A stretch of 64,000 nucleotides of DNA from Antennarius striatus (Eukaryota > Chordata > Actinopteri > Lophiiformes > Antennariidae). Positions within the stretch are counted from its first letter, which is position 1, and every line of letters starts with the position of its first letter. A program made the position numbers and the translations under genes. A model generated the notes under the pieces. It had not been told where the DNA came from, searched no databases, and saw nothing but the letters and a program-made list of their open reading frames with translations. Positions 24,101-34,807 of this stretch are shown here, in pieces. The DNA lies in assembly GCF_040054535.1 (NCBI RefSeq), contig NC_090797.1, forward strand, positions 2,078,501 through 2,142,500, given 5' to 3'.

Positions 24101-24917
24101 GGTTACTCCTTCCGTCCACACGACACCGCAGATATCCGGGACGAAAACGCAACTTCTGGAAAACATCGGCCAAAGTGAAAATGTTTGAAAACACCGCGTC
24201 TGCGGTTCGTCGTGCGGACGCTGTGTCCGCAACTTTTCCTATCCGGGGGGCGTGTCCATGGTACGAAAACTGATGTGACGTCATGCATGTGACCAGTGTC
24301 TACATGTACACACAGAATGGACGGAGTTAAAACCGGATATTCTCTGACGTATAACAGCTGCCCTGTTCGACACTTTAATATTTGTTTGTTTCTTTATGAG
24401 TCAAAGTTTACATCATTCATTCATTCATTCATTCATTCACGTTCCTCGCCAAAGACGCCGACGCCAGTTCCGGGTCAGACCGGGGTGTGCTGCCCCCTGG
24501 TGGAGAACTGATGGAGGTTCTCCTCCAGGAGGAACGGGGTGAATCCCCACACGTCCCGGTCCTCTCTCCTGTCCTTCTCGGAGTCGTTCTGCTCATGAAC
24601 GTGTTGATCAACGCACTGATGCGTTGTGGACGGATTTTTTCGGAGTGTATTTCTATTTTCTTTACTGGACATGCGCCTGCTGGACTCACCTGAACACTCA
24701 CATTAATCATACCGCACTAGACCAAACAAGCGTTACATTTCCTTCAAATACAACAGAACTACTTCCGTTCACAACAGGAAGTACCAAAATAAGAGCGTCA
24801 AATAATTACGCTTAACATTTATGATCAATATCATTTTGCCAGTAAGACGGAAGTACATATTGGATATATTTGAGTGTAGTCTATTACCAGCATTAGGTTG
24901 TTCAGCAGCGTTCTCAT
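21135..24917 (-). CDS. stmp1: STMP1-like micropeptide gene, array copy 1
   Basis: Three exons on the minus strand: 24888-24917, 21339-21380 and 21135-21206, totalling 144 nt or 47 aa. Exon 1 reads MRTLLNNLML; exon 2 AGFTLGIYVVQTYD; exon 3 VPDIARKIEAFKKVAEAMK followed by KPPE. STMP1 (short transmembrane mitochondrial protein 1, 47 aa in human) has the same plan: an N-terminal hydrophobic segment with GFTLG, then Q-x-YD-[VI]P, an amphipathic Lys-rich helix and a KKPP tail. The family is linked to mitochondrial inner-membrane respiratory complexes; that role is inferred here. All splice sites are GT-AG. Intron 1 is 3.5 kb, longer than in copies 2-4, because it retains about 1.7 kb of repeats and tRNA-like DNA. 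The poly(A) signal is TTTATT at 21054-21059. Confidence 0.8.
22350..22720 (+). other. Three tRNA-like segments in tandem
   Basis: Box-B-like words recur: GGGATCAAATCCC near 22410, a perfect GGTTCGAATCC near 22545 and GGATCGAACCC near 22694. The first two are preceded by TAGCTCA box-A-like words and share CAGACGTC. None folds into a clean cloverleaf: acceptor stems do not pair and the D loop of the second is too long. They are more likely SINE heads or tRNA relics than functional tRNA genes. Confidence 0.4.
22990..23300. mobile_element. Foldback MITE arm, interrupted
   Basis: Left end ACCCTTAGGAGACATGGAGA resembles the 18.2-kb element, and AACAATGGAGGACACCCATC recurs. The right arm breaks off at about 23295. 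A matching right arm reappears at 23780-23920, suggesting later insertion. Confidence 0.55.
23305..23385 (+). mobile_element. Non-LTR retrotransposon 3'-end fragment
   Basis: GGTTAGATGGAGGAAGTGA, then CCGCTGTGGTCACCCCTGAA and GGGAAAAGCC with an AAGGAG tail. This is the terminal segment (WR..IRCGDP, then a simple tail) of the element seen more fully at 55986-56590. Confidence 0.7.
24427..24700. promoter_or_regulatory. Conserved intron-1 block with CTCF motif, array copy 1
   Basis: CTCF core CCACCAGGGGGCAG on the minus strand at 24490-24503 fits the consensus CCASYAGRKGGCRS at every position. The surrounding ~230 bp is almost invariant between units, and follows an (ATTC)n run. It holds open frames on both strands (68 codons plus, 93 minus) whose coding status is unknown. 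Confidence 0.55.
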
Positions 24918-25030
24918 CCGGCGTCTGTGGGCGGAGAAAGGTGCGTCATCCGGGTTCCGTAATGTCGTATTGACCAATCAGAGAACACTTGAGCGTCCAG
25001 GTCCGACTGGAGAACTGGCGTCAGCGTCCA
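24918..25030 (-). promoter_or_regulatory. Promoter of array copy 1
   Basis: Upstream of the copy-1 ATG: a GC box (GGGCGG on plus, 24929-24934) and an inverted CCAAT box (24974-24978) in TGACCAATCAGAG. The neighbouring copy's poly(A) signal starts only 84 bp further, at 25062. The same block recurs in front of every copy. Confidence 0.6.
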
Positions 25031-25352
25031 GAACGCACTAGAATTTACAATTATCCACAGCTTTATTGTTCACAATTATTTCACACGTCATAAAAACATT
25101 GGCATTTATGGTTATATTGCAAATCTGCAAATGAAAATCGTGGACAGCAGAGGAGCAATTGCATTTTATAATGTCAATATAAAGAACATATACTAAAAAG
25201 AAAACAATTGTGTCTTTGAAAAGACCAATCGTCAGCATCATAGTCCAGGACTACAAGGCATTTTTTCAGCTGTGTTATTCTTTGAAATACACCAAAAGGA
25301 ATAGTTTCTCTCTTTGAAGTCCATTTTGTTCTTGAAAGTGGTTTCTGGTTCC

Positions 25353-27439
25353 TCACTCTGGGGGCTTCTTCATGGCCTCCGCGACTTTATTAAAGGCTTC
25401 GATCTTCTTGGCTATGTCGGGAACCTGAAAAGGAAAATAAAAAAGTATTTAATAATATCAATCTCTTTGATAATATTAATGTAGCTTCAGGGTAAAGCAG
25501 GAAACCGGTTTGTCCGGACAGGTCTGCGTCAGATCTTCATAGAAAACTCAACTGACGTCATAAGTCTGAACCACGTAGATCCCGACAGTAAAACCAGCCT
25601 GAAAGACAAGCAACTTTAATCAAAGCGACTAATAAAAAAAAACAAAAAAGCATTTTTAAAGTGTAATGTGATAATTTAATCAAACATTATCTGCATAAAA
25701 AGGGAAAAAGTATTAGTATTCATCGACTTTGTGTCTGTTGATTAAGCTTGTTAACATAATTACAAGCATACTGTGTTTAGCAACTAAAACATTATCTCGG
25801 CTAGTGTCAATGTCAACAACTATGGGAGTTCCCTTCTCGTTAGTTTCCTGAAGGTAAAGTAGATGTTTGTTCGTCTGGGTTCGGACACTTGAGACTGAGT
25901 GGAGCTAAAATGTGTAATACAGCCATTGACCACAGGAGGGCAGTGTCACCAACATGTGTTCATGTCTGGTGGTCGTTCAAAATAAAAGCATCAAACGAAC
26001 CGGAAATATGTTCGATTCAATTTCACGGGAAAAGCACGACCAAACACTGGTGACGAGTTTTTAATGTTTTTACATCGTTTCTGAACGATTGTTACCGTCC
26101 TAATAAGTATTTGTAGGGAGTTATAAGTGAGGACATTCATAAAGAATCAAAATCTGATAGATTCTTGTCTAAAAGTGTTAAAGTTGTGGAGTAAATCTAC
26201 TGGTCAAAACCAGGAAGAATATTCAAACATTTTCAAATAAAGCATTGTTTTTCTCCATAAAGCCAAAGAATTTTTTTAAAAATAAAGCCAAAACAACCCG
26301 GATGTATATATACCTGTAGCTTTGCGAAATCTCGCAAAGACAGACCTTTTTTTTTCTTTCTCCATGTCATCTAATCAATAAAAAAAAAGTCAAACTTTCT
26401 GTGCCGCCCGGTACATAATGTCCCACGGACAGGTTCCGGGTCGAGACCCGGTGGTTGTTACAGAATTTTTCTAAATAAAACATCTTTCAGACTCCGAAAT
26501 GAATTAAAAACAGCAGTAACGTACCAAATGACGCACGGACCGGTCCGCGGCCCGGGGATCAGGGACCCTTGTTTTAGCCACACCAGGGCCCCGTCCACAC
26601 GGTGCCGGATCTGTTCGAAAAACGCAAATTTTTGTTGTTGCGGTTTCTCCTTCCGTCCACACGACACCGCAGATATCCGGGACGAAAACGCAACTTCTGG
26701 AAAACGCCGGTGAAAATGTTTGAAAACACCGCGTCTGCGGTTCGTCGTGCGGACGCTGTGTCCGCAACTTTTCCTATCGGGGGGGCGTGTCCATGGTACG
26801 AAAACTGCTGTGACGTCATGCATGTGACCCCTGTCTACATGTACACACAGAATAGACGGAGTTAAAACCGGATATTCTCTGACGTATAACAGCTCCCCTG
26901 TTCGACACTTTAATATTTCTTTCTTTATGAGTCATAAAGTTTACATCATTCATTCATTCATTCATTCACGTTCCTCGCCAAAGACGCTGACGCCAGTTCC
27001 GGGTCAGACCGGGGTGTGCTGCCCCCTGGTGGAGAACTGATGGAGGTTCTCCTCCAGGAGGAACGGGGTGAATCCCCACACGTCCCGGTCCTCTCTCCTG
27101 TCCTTCTCGGAGTCGTTCTGCTCATGAACGTGTTGATCAACGCACTGATGCGTTGTGGACGGATTTTTTCGGAGTGTATTTCTATTTTCTTTACTGGACA
27201 TGCGCCTGCTGGACTCACCTGAACACACATTAATCATACCGCACTAGACCAAACAAGCGTTACATTTTCATACAACAGAACTACTTCCGTTCACAACAGG
27301 AAGTACCGAAATAAGAGCGTCAAATAATTAGGCTTAACATCTAGGATCAATATCATTTTGCCAGTAAGACGGAAGTACATATTGGATATATTTGAGTGTA
27401 GTCTATTACCAGCATTAGGTTGTTCAGCAGCGTTCTCAT
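25353..27439 (-). CDS. stmp1: STMP1-like micropeptide gene, array copy 2
   Basis: Exons 27410-27439, 25557-25598 and 25353-25424 give 47 aa. Exon 1 is identical to copy 1 (MRTLLNNLML). Exon 2 has one change, AGFTVG for AGFTLG. Exon 3 reads VPDIAKKIEAFNKVAEAMK, then KPPE. GT-AG splice sites are intact. Intron 1 (25599-27409) lacks the extra 1.7 kb of copy 1. The poly(A) signal is at 25062-25067. The CTCF motif lies at 27019-27032. The promoter (27440-27555) has the CCAAT and GC boxes. Its short length, lack of stops and open splice sites suggest a working gene; transcription is not shown by sequence. Confidence 0.8.
27016..27230. promoter_or_regulatory. CTCF block, array copy 2
   Basis: Motif at 27019-27032, minus strand, identical to copy 1 and in the same orientation. 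Confidence 0.55.
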
Positions 27440-27870
27440 GCGGCGTCTGAGGGCGGAGAAAGGTGCGTCATCCGGGTTCCGTAATGTCGTGTTGACCAAT
27501 CAGAGAACACTTGAACGTCCAGGTCCGACCGAGAACTGGCGTCAGCGTCCAGAACGCACTAGAATTTACAATTATCCACAGCTTTATTGTTCACAATTAT
27601 TTCACGCGTCATAAAAACATTGGCATTTATGGTTGCATTGCAAATCTGCAAATGAAAATTGTGGACAGCAGAGGAGCAATTGCATTTTATAATGTCAATA
27701 TAAAGAACATACACTAAACAGAAAACAATTGTGTCCTTGAAAAGACCAATCATCAGCATCATAATCCAGGACTACAAGGCATCTTTTCAACTGTGTTTCT
27801 TTGAAATACACCAAAAGGAATAGTTTCTCTCTTTAAGTCCATTTTGTTCTTGAAAGTGATTTCTGGTTCC

Positions 27871-29907
27871 TCACTCTGGGGGCTTCTTCATGGCCTCCGC
27901 GACTTTATTAAAGGCTTCAATCTTCTTGGCTATGTCGGGAACCTGAAAAGGAAAATAAAAAAGTATTTAATAATATCAATCTCTTTGATAATATTAATGT
28001 AGCTTCAGGGTAAAGCAGGAAACCGGTTTGTCCGGACAGGTCTGCGTCAGATCTTCATAGAAAACTCAACTGACGTCATAAGTCTGAACCACGTAGATCC
28101 CGAGAGTAAAACCAGCCTGAAAGACAAGTAACTTTAATCAGAGCGACTGATAAAAACAAACAAAAAAGCATTTTTAAAGTGTAATGTGATAATTTCACCA
28201 AACATTATCTGCATAAAAAGGGAAAAAGTATTAGTATTCATCGACTTTGTGTCTGTTGATTAAGCTGTTAGCATAATTACAAGCATACTGTGTTTAGCAA
28301 CTAAAACATTATCTCGGCTAGTGTCAATGTCAACAACTATGGGAGTTCCCTTCTCGTTAGTTTCCTAAAGGTAAAGTAGATGTTTGTTCGTCTGGGTTCG
28401 GACACTTGAGACTGAGTGGAGCTAAAATGTGTAATACAGCCATTGACCACAGGAGGGCAGTGTCACCGGACACGTGTTCATGTCTGGTGGTCGTTCAAAA
28501 TAAAAGCATCAAACGAACCGGAAATATGTTCGATTCAATTTCACGGGAAAAGCACGACCAAAAACTGGTGACGAGTTTTTAATGTTTTTACATCGTTTCT
28601 GAACGATTGTTACCGTCCTAATAAGTATTTGTAGGGAGTTATAAGTGAGGACATTCATAAAGAATCAAAATCTGTTAGATTCTTGTCTAAAAGTGTTAAA
28701 GTTGTGGAGTAAATCTACTGGTCAAAACCAGGAAGAAGATTCAAACATTTTCAAATAAAGCATTGTTTTTCTCCATAAAGCCAAAGAATTTTTATTAAAA
28801 TAAAGTCAAAACGACCCGGATGTATATATACCTGCAGCTTTGCGTAATCTCGCAAAGACGGACCTTTTTTCTTTCTTTCTCCATGTCACCTAATCAATAA
28901 AAAAAAGTCAAACTTTCTGTGCCGCCCGGTACATAATGTCCCACGGACAAGTTCCGGGTCGAGACCCGGTGGTTGTAACAGAAGTTTTCTAAATAAAACA
29001 TCTTTCAGACTCCGAAATGAATTAAAAACAGCAGTAACGTACCAAATGACGCCCGGACCGGTCCGCGGCCCGGGGATCAGGGACCCTTGTTTTAGCCACA
29101 CTAGGGCCCCGTCCACATGGTGCCGGATCTGTTCGAAAAACGCAAATTTTTGTTGTTGCGGTTACTCCTTCCGTCCACACGACAACGCAGATTGTCGTGC
29201 GGACGCTGTATCCGCAACTTTTCCTATCTGGGGGGCGTGTCCATGGTACGAAAACTGCTGTGACGTCATGCTTGTGACCCCTGTCTACATGTACACACAG
29301 AATGGACGGAGTTAAAACCGGATATTCTCTGACGTATAACAGCTGCCCTGCTCGACACTTTAATATTTGTTTCTTTATGAGTCATAAAGTTTACATATGT
29401 ATTCATTCATTCATTCATTCATTCATTCATTCACGTTCCTCGCCAAAGACGCCGACGCCAGTTCCGGGTCAGACCGGGATGTGCTGCCCCCTGGTGGAGA
29501 ACTGATGGAGGTTCTCCTCCAGGAGGAACGGGGTGAATCCCCACACGTCCCGGTCCTCTCTCCTGTCCTTCTCGGAGTCGTTCTGCTCATGAACGTGTTG
29601 ATCAACGCACTGATGCGTTGTGGACGGATTTTTTCGGAGTGTATTTCTATTTTCTTTACTGGACATGCGCCTGCTGGACTCACCTGAACACTCACATTAA
29701 TCATACTAGACCAAACAAGCGTTACATTTTCATACAAATACAACAGAACTACTTCCGTTCACAACAGGAAGTACCGAAATAAGAGCGTCAAATAATTAGG
29801 CTTAACATCTAGGATCAATATCATTTTGCCAGTAAGACGGAAGTACATATTGGATATATTTGAGTGTAGTCTATTACCAGCATTAGGTTGTTCAGCAGCG
29901 TTCTCAT
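27871..29907 (-). CDS. stmp1: STMP1-like micropeptide gene, array copy 3
   Basis: Exons 29878-29907, 28075-28116 and 27871-27942 give 47 aa. Exon 2 encodes AGFTLG as in copy 1. Exon 3 matches copy 2 (VPDIAKKIEAFNKVAEAMK). Intron 1 lacks part of the MITE-like block near 29190 that other units keep. The poly(A) signal is at 27583-27588 and the CTCF motif at 29484-29497. Splice sites are intact. Confidence 0.8.
29481..29700. promoter_or_regulatory. CTCF block, array copy 3
   Basis: Motif at 29484-29497, minus strand. One base outside the core differs (GGGATG for GGGGTG). Confidence 0.55.
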
Positions 29908-30358
29908 CCGGCGTCTGTGGGCGGAGAAAGGTGCGTCATCCGGGTTCCGTAATGTCGTATTGACCAATCAGAGAACACTTGAACGTCCAGGTCCGACCGA
30001 GAACTGGCGTCAGCGTCCAGAACGCACTAGAATTTACAATTATCCACAGCTTTATTGTTCACAATTATTTCACGCGTCATAAAAACATTGGCATTTATGG
30101 TTATATTATATATATATATATATATACAAATCTGCAAATGAAAATCGTGGACAGCAGAGGAGCAATTGCATTTTATAATGTCAATATAAAGAACATATAC
30201 TAAAAAAAAAACCATTGTGTCTTTGAAAAGACCAATCATCAGCATCATAGTCCAGGTCTACAAGGCATCTTTTCAGCTGTATTATTCTTTGAAATACACC
30301 GAAAGGAATAGTTTCTCTCTTTAAGTCCATTTTGTTCTTGAAAGTGGTTTCTGGTTCC

Positions 30359-32405
30359 TCACTCTGGGGGCTTATTCATGGCCTCCACGACTTTCTTGAA
30401 GGCTTTGATCTTCTTGGCTATGTCGGGAACCTGAAAAGGAAAATAAAACAGTATTTAATAATATCAATCTCTTTGATAATATTAATGTAGCTTCAGGGTA
30501 AAGCAGGAAACCGGTTTGTCCGGACAGGTCTGCGTCAGATCTTCATAGAAAACTCAACTGACGTCATAAGTCTGAACCACGTAGATCCCGACAGTAAAAC
30601 CAGCCTGAAAGACAAGTAACTTTAATCAGAGCGACTGATAAAAACTAACAAAAAAACATTTTTAAAGTGTAATGTGATAATTTAATCAAACATTATCTGC
30701 ATAAAAAGGGAAAAGCTGTTAGCATAATTACAAGCATACTGTGTTTAGGAACTAAAACATTAGGTTGGCTAGTGTCAATGTCAACAACTATGGGAGTTCC
30801 CTTCTCGTTAGTTTCCTAAAGGTAAAGTAGATGATTGTTCGTCTGGGTTCGGACACTGAGACTGAGTGGAGCTAAAATGTGTAATACAGCCATTGACCAC
30901 AGGAGGGCAGTGTCACCGGACATGTGTTCATGTCCGGTGGTCGTTCAAAATAAAAGCATCAAACGAACCGGAAATATGTTCGATTCAATTTCACGGGAAA
31001 AGCACGACCAAAAACTGGTGACGAGTTTTTAATGTTTTTACATCATTTCTGAACGATTGTTACCGTCCTAATAAGTATTTGTAGGGAGTTATAAGTGAGG
31101 ACATTCATAAAGAATAAAAATCTGATAGATTCTTGTATAAAAGTGTTAAAGTTGTGGAGTAAATCTACTGGTCAAAACCAGGAAGAAGATTCAAACATTT
31201 TCAAATAAAGCATTGTTTTTCTCCATAAAGCCAAAGAATTTTTTTTAAAATAAAACCAAAACGGCCCGGATGCATATGTACCTGTAGCTTTGCGAAATCT
31301 CGCAAAGACAGACGTTTTTTTTCTTTCTCCATGTCATCTAATCAATAAAAAAAAAGTCAAACTTTCTGTGCCGCCCGGTACATAATGTCCCACGGACAGG
31401 TTCCGGGTCGAGACCCGGTGGTTGTTACAGAATTTTTCCAAATAAAACATCTTTCAGACTCCGAAATGAATTAAAAACAGCAGTAACGTACCAAATGACG
31501 CCCGGAGCGGTCCGCGGCCCGGGGATCAGGGACCCTTGTTTTAGCCACACTAGGGCCCCGTATCTTTTTAAAAACGGCAATTTTTGTTGTTGCGGTTTCT
31601 CCTTCCGTCCACACGACAGCGCAGATATCCGGGACGAAAACACAACTTTTGGAAACGCCGGCCAAAGTGAAAATGTTTGAAAACACCGCGTCTGCGGTTC
31701 GTCGTGCGGACGCTGTGTCCGCAACTTTTCCTATCCGGGGGGCGTGTCCATGGTACGAAAACTGCTGTGACGTCATGCATGTGACCCCTGTCTACATGTA
31801 CACACAGAATGGACGGAGATAAAACCGGATATTCTCTGACGTATAAAAGCTCCCCTGTTCGACACTTTAATATTTGTTTGTTTCATTATGAGTCATAAAG
31901 TTCACATCATTCATTCATTCATTCATTCATTCATTCACGTTCCTCGCCAAAGACGCTGACGCCAGTTCCGGGTCAGACCGGGGTGTGCTGCCCCCTGGTG
32001 GAGAACTGATGGAGGTTCTCCTCCAGGAGGAACGGGGTGAATCCCCACACGTCCCGGTCCTCTCTCCTGTCCTTCTCGGAGTCGTTCTGCTCATGAACGT
32101 GTTGATCAACGCACTGATGCGTTGTGGACGGATTTTTTCGGAGTGTATTTCTATTTTCTTTCCTGGACATGCGCCTGCTGGACTCACCTGAACACTCACA
32201 TTAATCATACTAGACCAAACAAGCGTTACATTTTCATACAACAGAACTACTTCCGTTCACAACAGGAAGTACCAAAATAAGAGCGTCAAATAATTACGCT
32301 TAACATTTATGATCAATATCATTTTGCCAGTAAGACGGAAGTACATATTGGATATATTTGAGTGTAGTCTATTACCAGCATTAGGTTGTTCAGCAGCGTT
32401 CTCAT
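30359..32405 (-). CDS. stmp1: STMP1-like micropeptide gene, array copy 4 (most divergent)
   Basis: Exons 32376-32405, 30563-30604 and 30359-30430 give 47 aa. Exon 2 encodes AGFTVG as in copy 2. Exon 3 differs most: VPDIAKKIKAFKKVVEAMN then KPPE. Relative to copy 1 this is R-to-K, E-to-K, A-to-V and K-to-N, leaving a more basic helix. Its 3' UTR carries a (TA)n insertion near 30107-30126. The poly(A) signal is at 30051-30056 and the CTCF motif at 31988-32001. Intron 1 lacks about 40 bp near 30715 that copies 1-3 keep. Confidence 0.78.
31985..32200. promoter_or_regulatory. CTCF block, array copy 4
   Basis: Motif at 31988-32001, minus strand, identical core. Confidence 0.55.
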
Positions 32406-32525
32406 CCGGCGTCTGTGGGCGGAGAAAGGTGCGTCATCCGGGTTCCGTAATGTCGTATTGACCAATCAGAGAACACTTGAGCGTCCAGGTCCGACTGGAG
32501 AACTGGCGTCAGCGTCCAGAACGCA

Positions 32526-33725
32526 CTAGAATTTACAATTATCCACAGCTTTATTGTTCACAATTATTTCACGCGTCATAAAAACATTGGCATTTATGGT
32601 TATATTGCAAATCTGCAAATGAAAATTGTGGACAGCAGAGGAGCAATTGCATTTTATAATGTCAATATAAAGAACATATACTAAAAAGAAAACAATTGTG
32701 TCCTTGAAAAGACCAATCATCAGCATCATAATCCAGGACTACAAGGCATCTTCATCAGAATTTTTTTTTTCAATGCGGGGTGAGAAAAGTAGCGTCTTCA
32801 AAAAGATCAGGCATCATGACTCTGGTTAAATCGTTCTGTGCATCAGCATAATAGCTTTGTTACAGCTGAGAGCCATCAATTATCAGTGAGACTCATCAGA
32901 GAAGAGTTCAGAACATACTGCATATGGAAAAAGAAAACACAACCATGAATTGTATCCAAAGCATTTTACTTCCACGTCTCTCTGGGTAATCAATTAGAAA
33001 AGAATATCATGATTGATAATAATGTGATAGGAAGACATGAAAACCAAACGTGACAACACTGATTTAACTTGGAGCTGCGAAGTTCAACCACAAAATCACA
33101 TGTTTATTGTCTTCTCCAGTTCTGAAGTCACAAAAATTTTCACATAAAATTCCACGAACTCCCGCAGAGACGAGTTGTAAAACTTTTAAAAAGATGTGTG
33201 TATAACTATCGGCTTTTAAAGTGACATTGTACTGCCTGACATTAGGTGTCTCTATTTACATTGGCGACAAAAACTCGGCAAAACCTCATGTTTGAACAGT
33301 GAATTTAAAGCTATATCTAGATACTTGTTAACTTGTTAGTTTAACTCGGTGTAAAAGCTGAAAACATGTATAAACAGTGATCTTTAGCACTACTATTATG
33401 TTTTCTAATCTACTCTTGTTGCGGCTGACGAATGACTTAATTCTAATGTGGTCCTTTAGGACTGGATTAAAATCGCTAAGCAAGACATATAGCTAGTGTT
33501 CAGTTCTCCCAGCGGATATCTTACATATTGAAAATATTTTGAGTGTAGTCTATTAAGAGCATTTAGCTTGTACAGCAGCGTTCTCATCCTGCGTCTGTGG
33601 GCGGAGAAAGGTGCGTCATCCGGGTTCCGTAATGTCGGATTGACCAATCAGAGAACACCTGAACGTCCAGGTCCGACCGAGAACTGGCGTCGGCGTCTTA
33701 GGCGAGGAACGTGAATGAATCAATA
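32526..33725 (-). pseudogene. Relic of a fifth STMP1-like copy
   Basis: 32526-32748 repeats the 3' UTR with its poly(A) signal (32550-32555). The unit then breaks off before exon 3. After about 790 bp of unrelated DNA, 33536-33725 repeats the exon-1/promoter segment: CCAAT box, GC box and the start MRTLL. The frame has drifted (MRTLLYKLNA), and the donor GT after the tenth codon is TT. Exons 2 and 3 are absent, so no product is expected. Confidence 0.75.
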
Positions 33726-34580
33726 TACAGTATAAACTTTATGAGTCATAAATAAATCTTAAAAAATAAATTGAGACATCACTTTAAGACATTACATCCC
33801 AATCATATTGATTAGCCGCTGGAGTTTTTTCAGGGGAAACGTTCTGAATGTCGCCAACAATCAACCTGCTTTGTGAATGCTGCTTCAGTAAAGGTGGAAT
33901 ACCAAACTGCCCACCACCATAGCAGAATAGCTGAAACATTGAGCAGGAGCAGCATCATGATCAAATCCCGCTTTGAAAAGCTGTGACTGCCTAAACGAGC
34001 TCATTGAAGCCATTAATCCTGACTTCATTTTTATAATTTTTTTTAAAAAAGCACAATTTTTTAAAATTCATTTTTATTTTGTAGGTTTAAGTGTTTTATA
34101 TATCGTGCTCCTTAGTTAAAGTTACTAAACTGGATTTGAATTTGTTATTATTTTATTTTAATTACTATTATTTTTCAGTATCAAATTGTGCAATAAATTG
34201 GTCAAAAATGTTTGGAGTTTAACCAACAATTTTCTTTTGTCAATTTTCAACCAAATTGATGTACAGCACTTAAAATCTTTACTGCAACAGATTTAAAATA
34301 ATGTCAATAAAATTATTATTTGTTGTGAGTTGAACTATTTCCTTTTTTACTTTTTGTTTTCTACAACAATTTTATAGAGATAGTATATTATTTACAGTCG
34401 CTGCGGAGATTGGGGGCGGGGCGTGACAGAAAATAATTGAGAAACACTGTATTAACCTCAAAATCTAATTTATCATGCTTTACTCTAACTCAATGATCCA
34501 TAAAATATGATCCATTATTTATTTATCCGCTTCGAATTGATAAAGCTGCTGCATTTTATTTTTGGTCTCCCTCAACAGCC
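33726..34580. other. AT-rich intergenic DNA
   Basis: No gene or named repeat recognised. Long A/T runs at 34030-34380. Confidence 0.6.
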
Positions 34581-34639
34581 TGGGAATCCCGAAGGAGGAG
34601 TGACTAATCGATCCCAGATATACATTCAGTCTGTTAGTC

Positions 34640-34807
34640 CACGTCAGCGGTTGGCTGCTTTATATAGCGACCATTGGGGCGCGGTTATCCGTACAACTTC
34701 ACACAGCGGTGGTTCGGTTTGACAGCAGCGGGAGATCGCGACACCTCCACGGGCAGTGTCGTGACGTCAGAAACCGGTAGGACCACCTGTTGCTGGAGAG
34801 AGAAGAC
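34640..34807 (+). promoter_or_regulatory. Promoter of the plus-strand aldo-keto reductase gene
   Basis: A TATA-like TTATATAG (34660-34667), an inverted CCAAT (ATTGG, about 34673) and a CRE TGACGTCA (near 34761) precede the ATG at 34808. Confidence 0.55.

Larger units (their letters stand above)
21030..32750 (-). repeat. Tandem array of a ~2.5-kb gene-bearing unit (4 complete, 1 partial)
   Basis: The sequence CTCTGGGGGCTT recurs at 21138, 25356, 27874 and 30362, giving spacings of 4218, 2518 and 2488 bp. The first spacing is inflated by about 1.7 kb of extra DNA in copy 1. Each unit holds, left to right: a poly(A) signal, gene exon 3, exon 2, foldback and MITE fragments, an (ATTC)n run, a conserved block with a CTCF motif, exon 1 and a promoter. 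Units are nearly identical outside small indels, so the amplification is young. A fifth unit is reduced to its 3' UTR (32526-32748). Confidence 0.93.

Noticed and set aside
23943-24284. Overlapping frames in the GC-rich MITE-like part of the array (repeated at 26.5, 29.0 and 31.5 kb)
   Set aside because: Open on both strands but broken by indels between units, as expected for noncoding mobile-element DNA.
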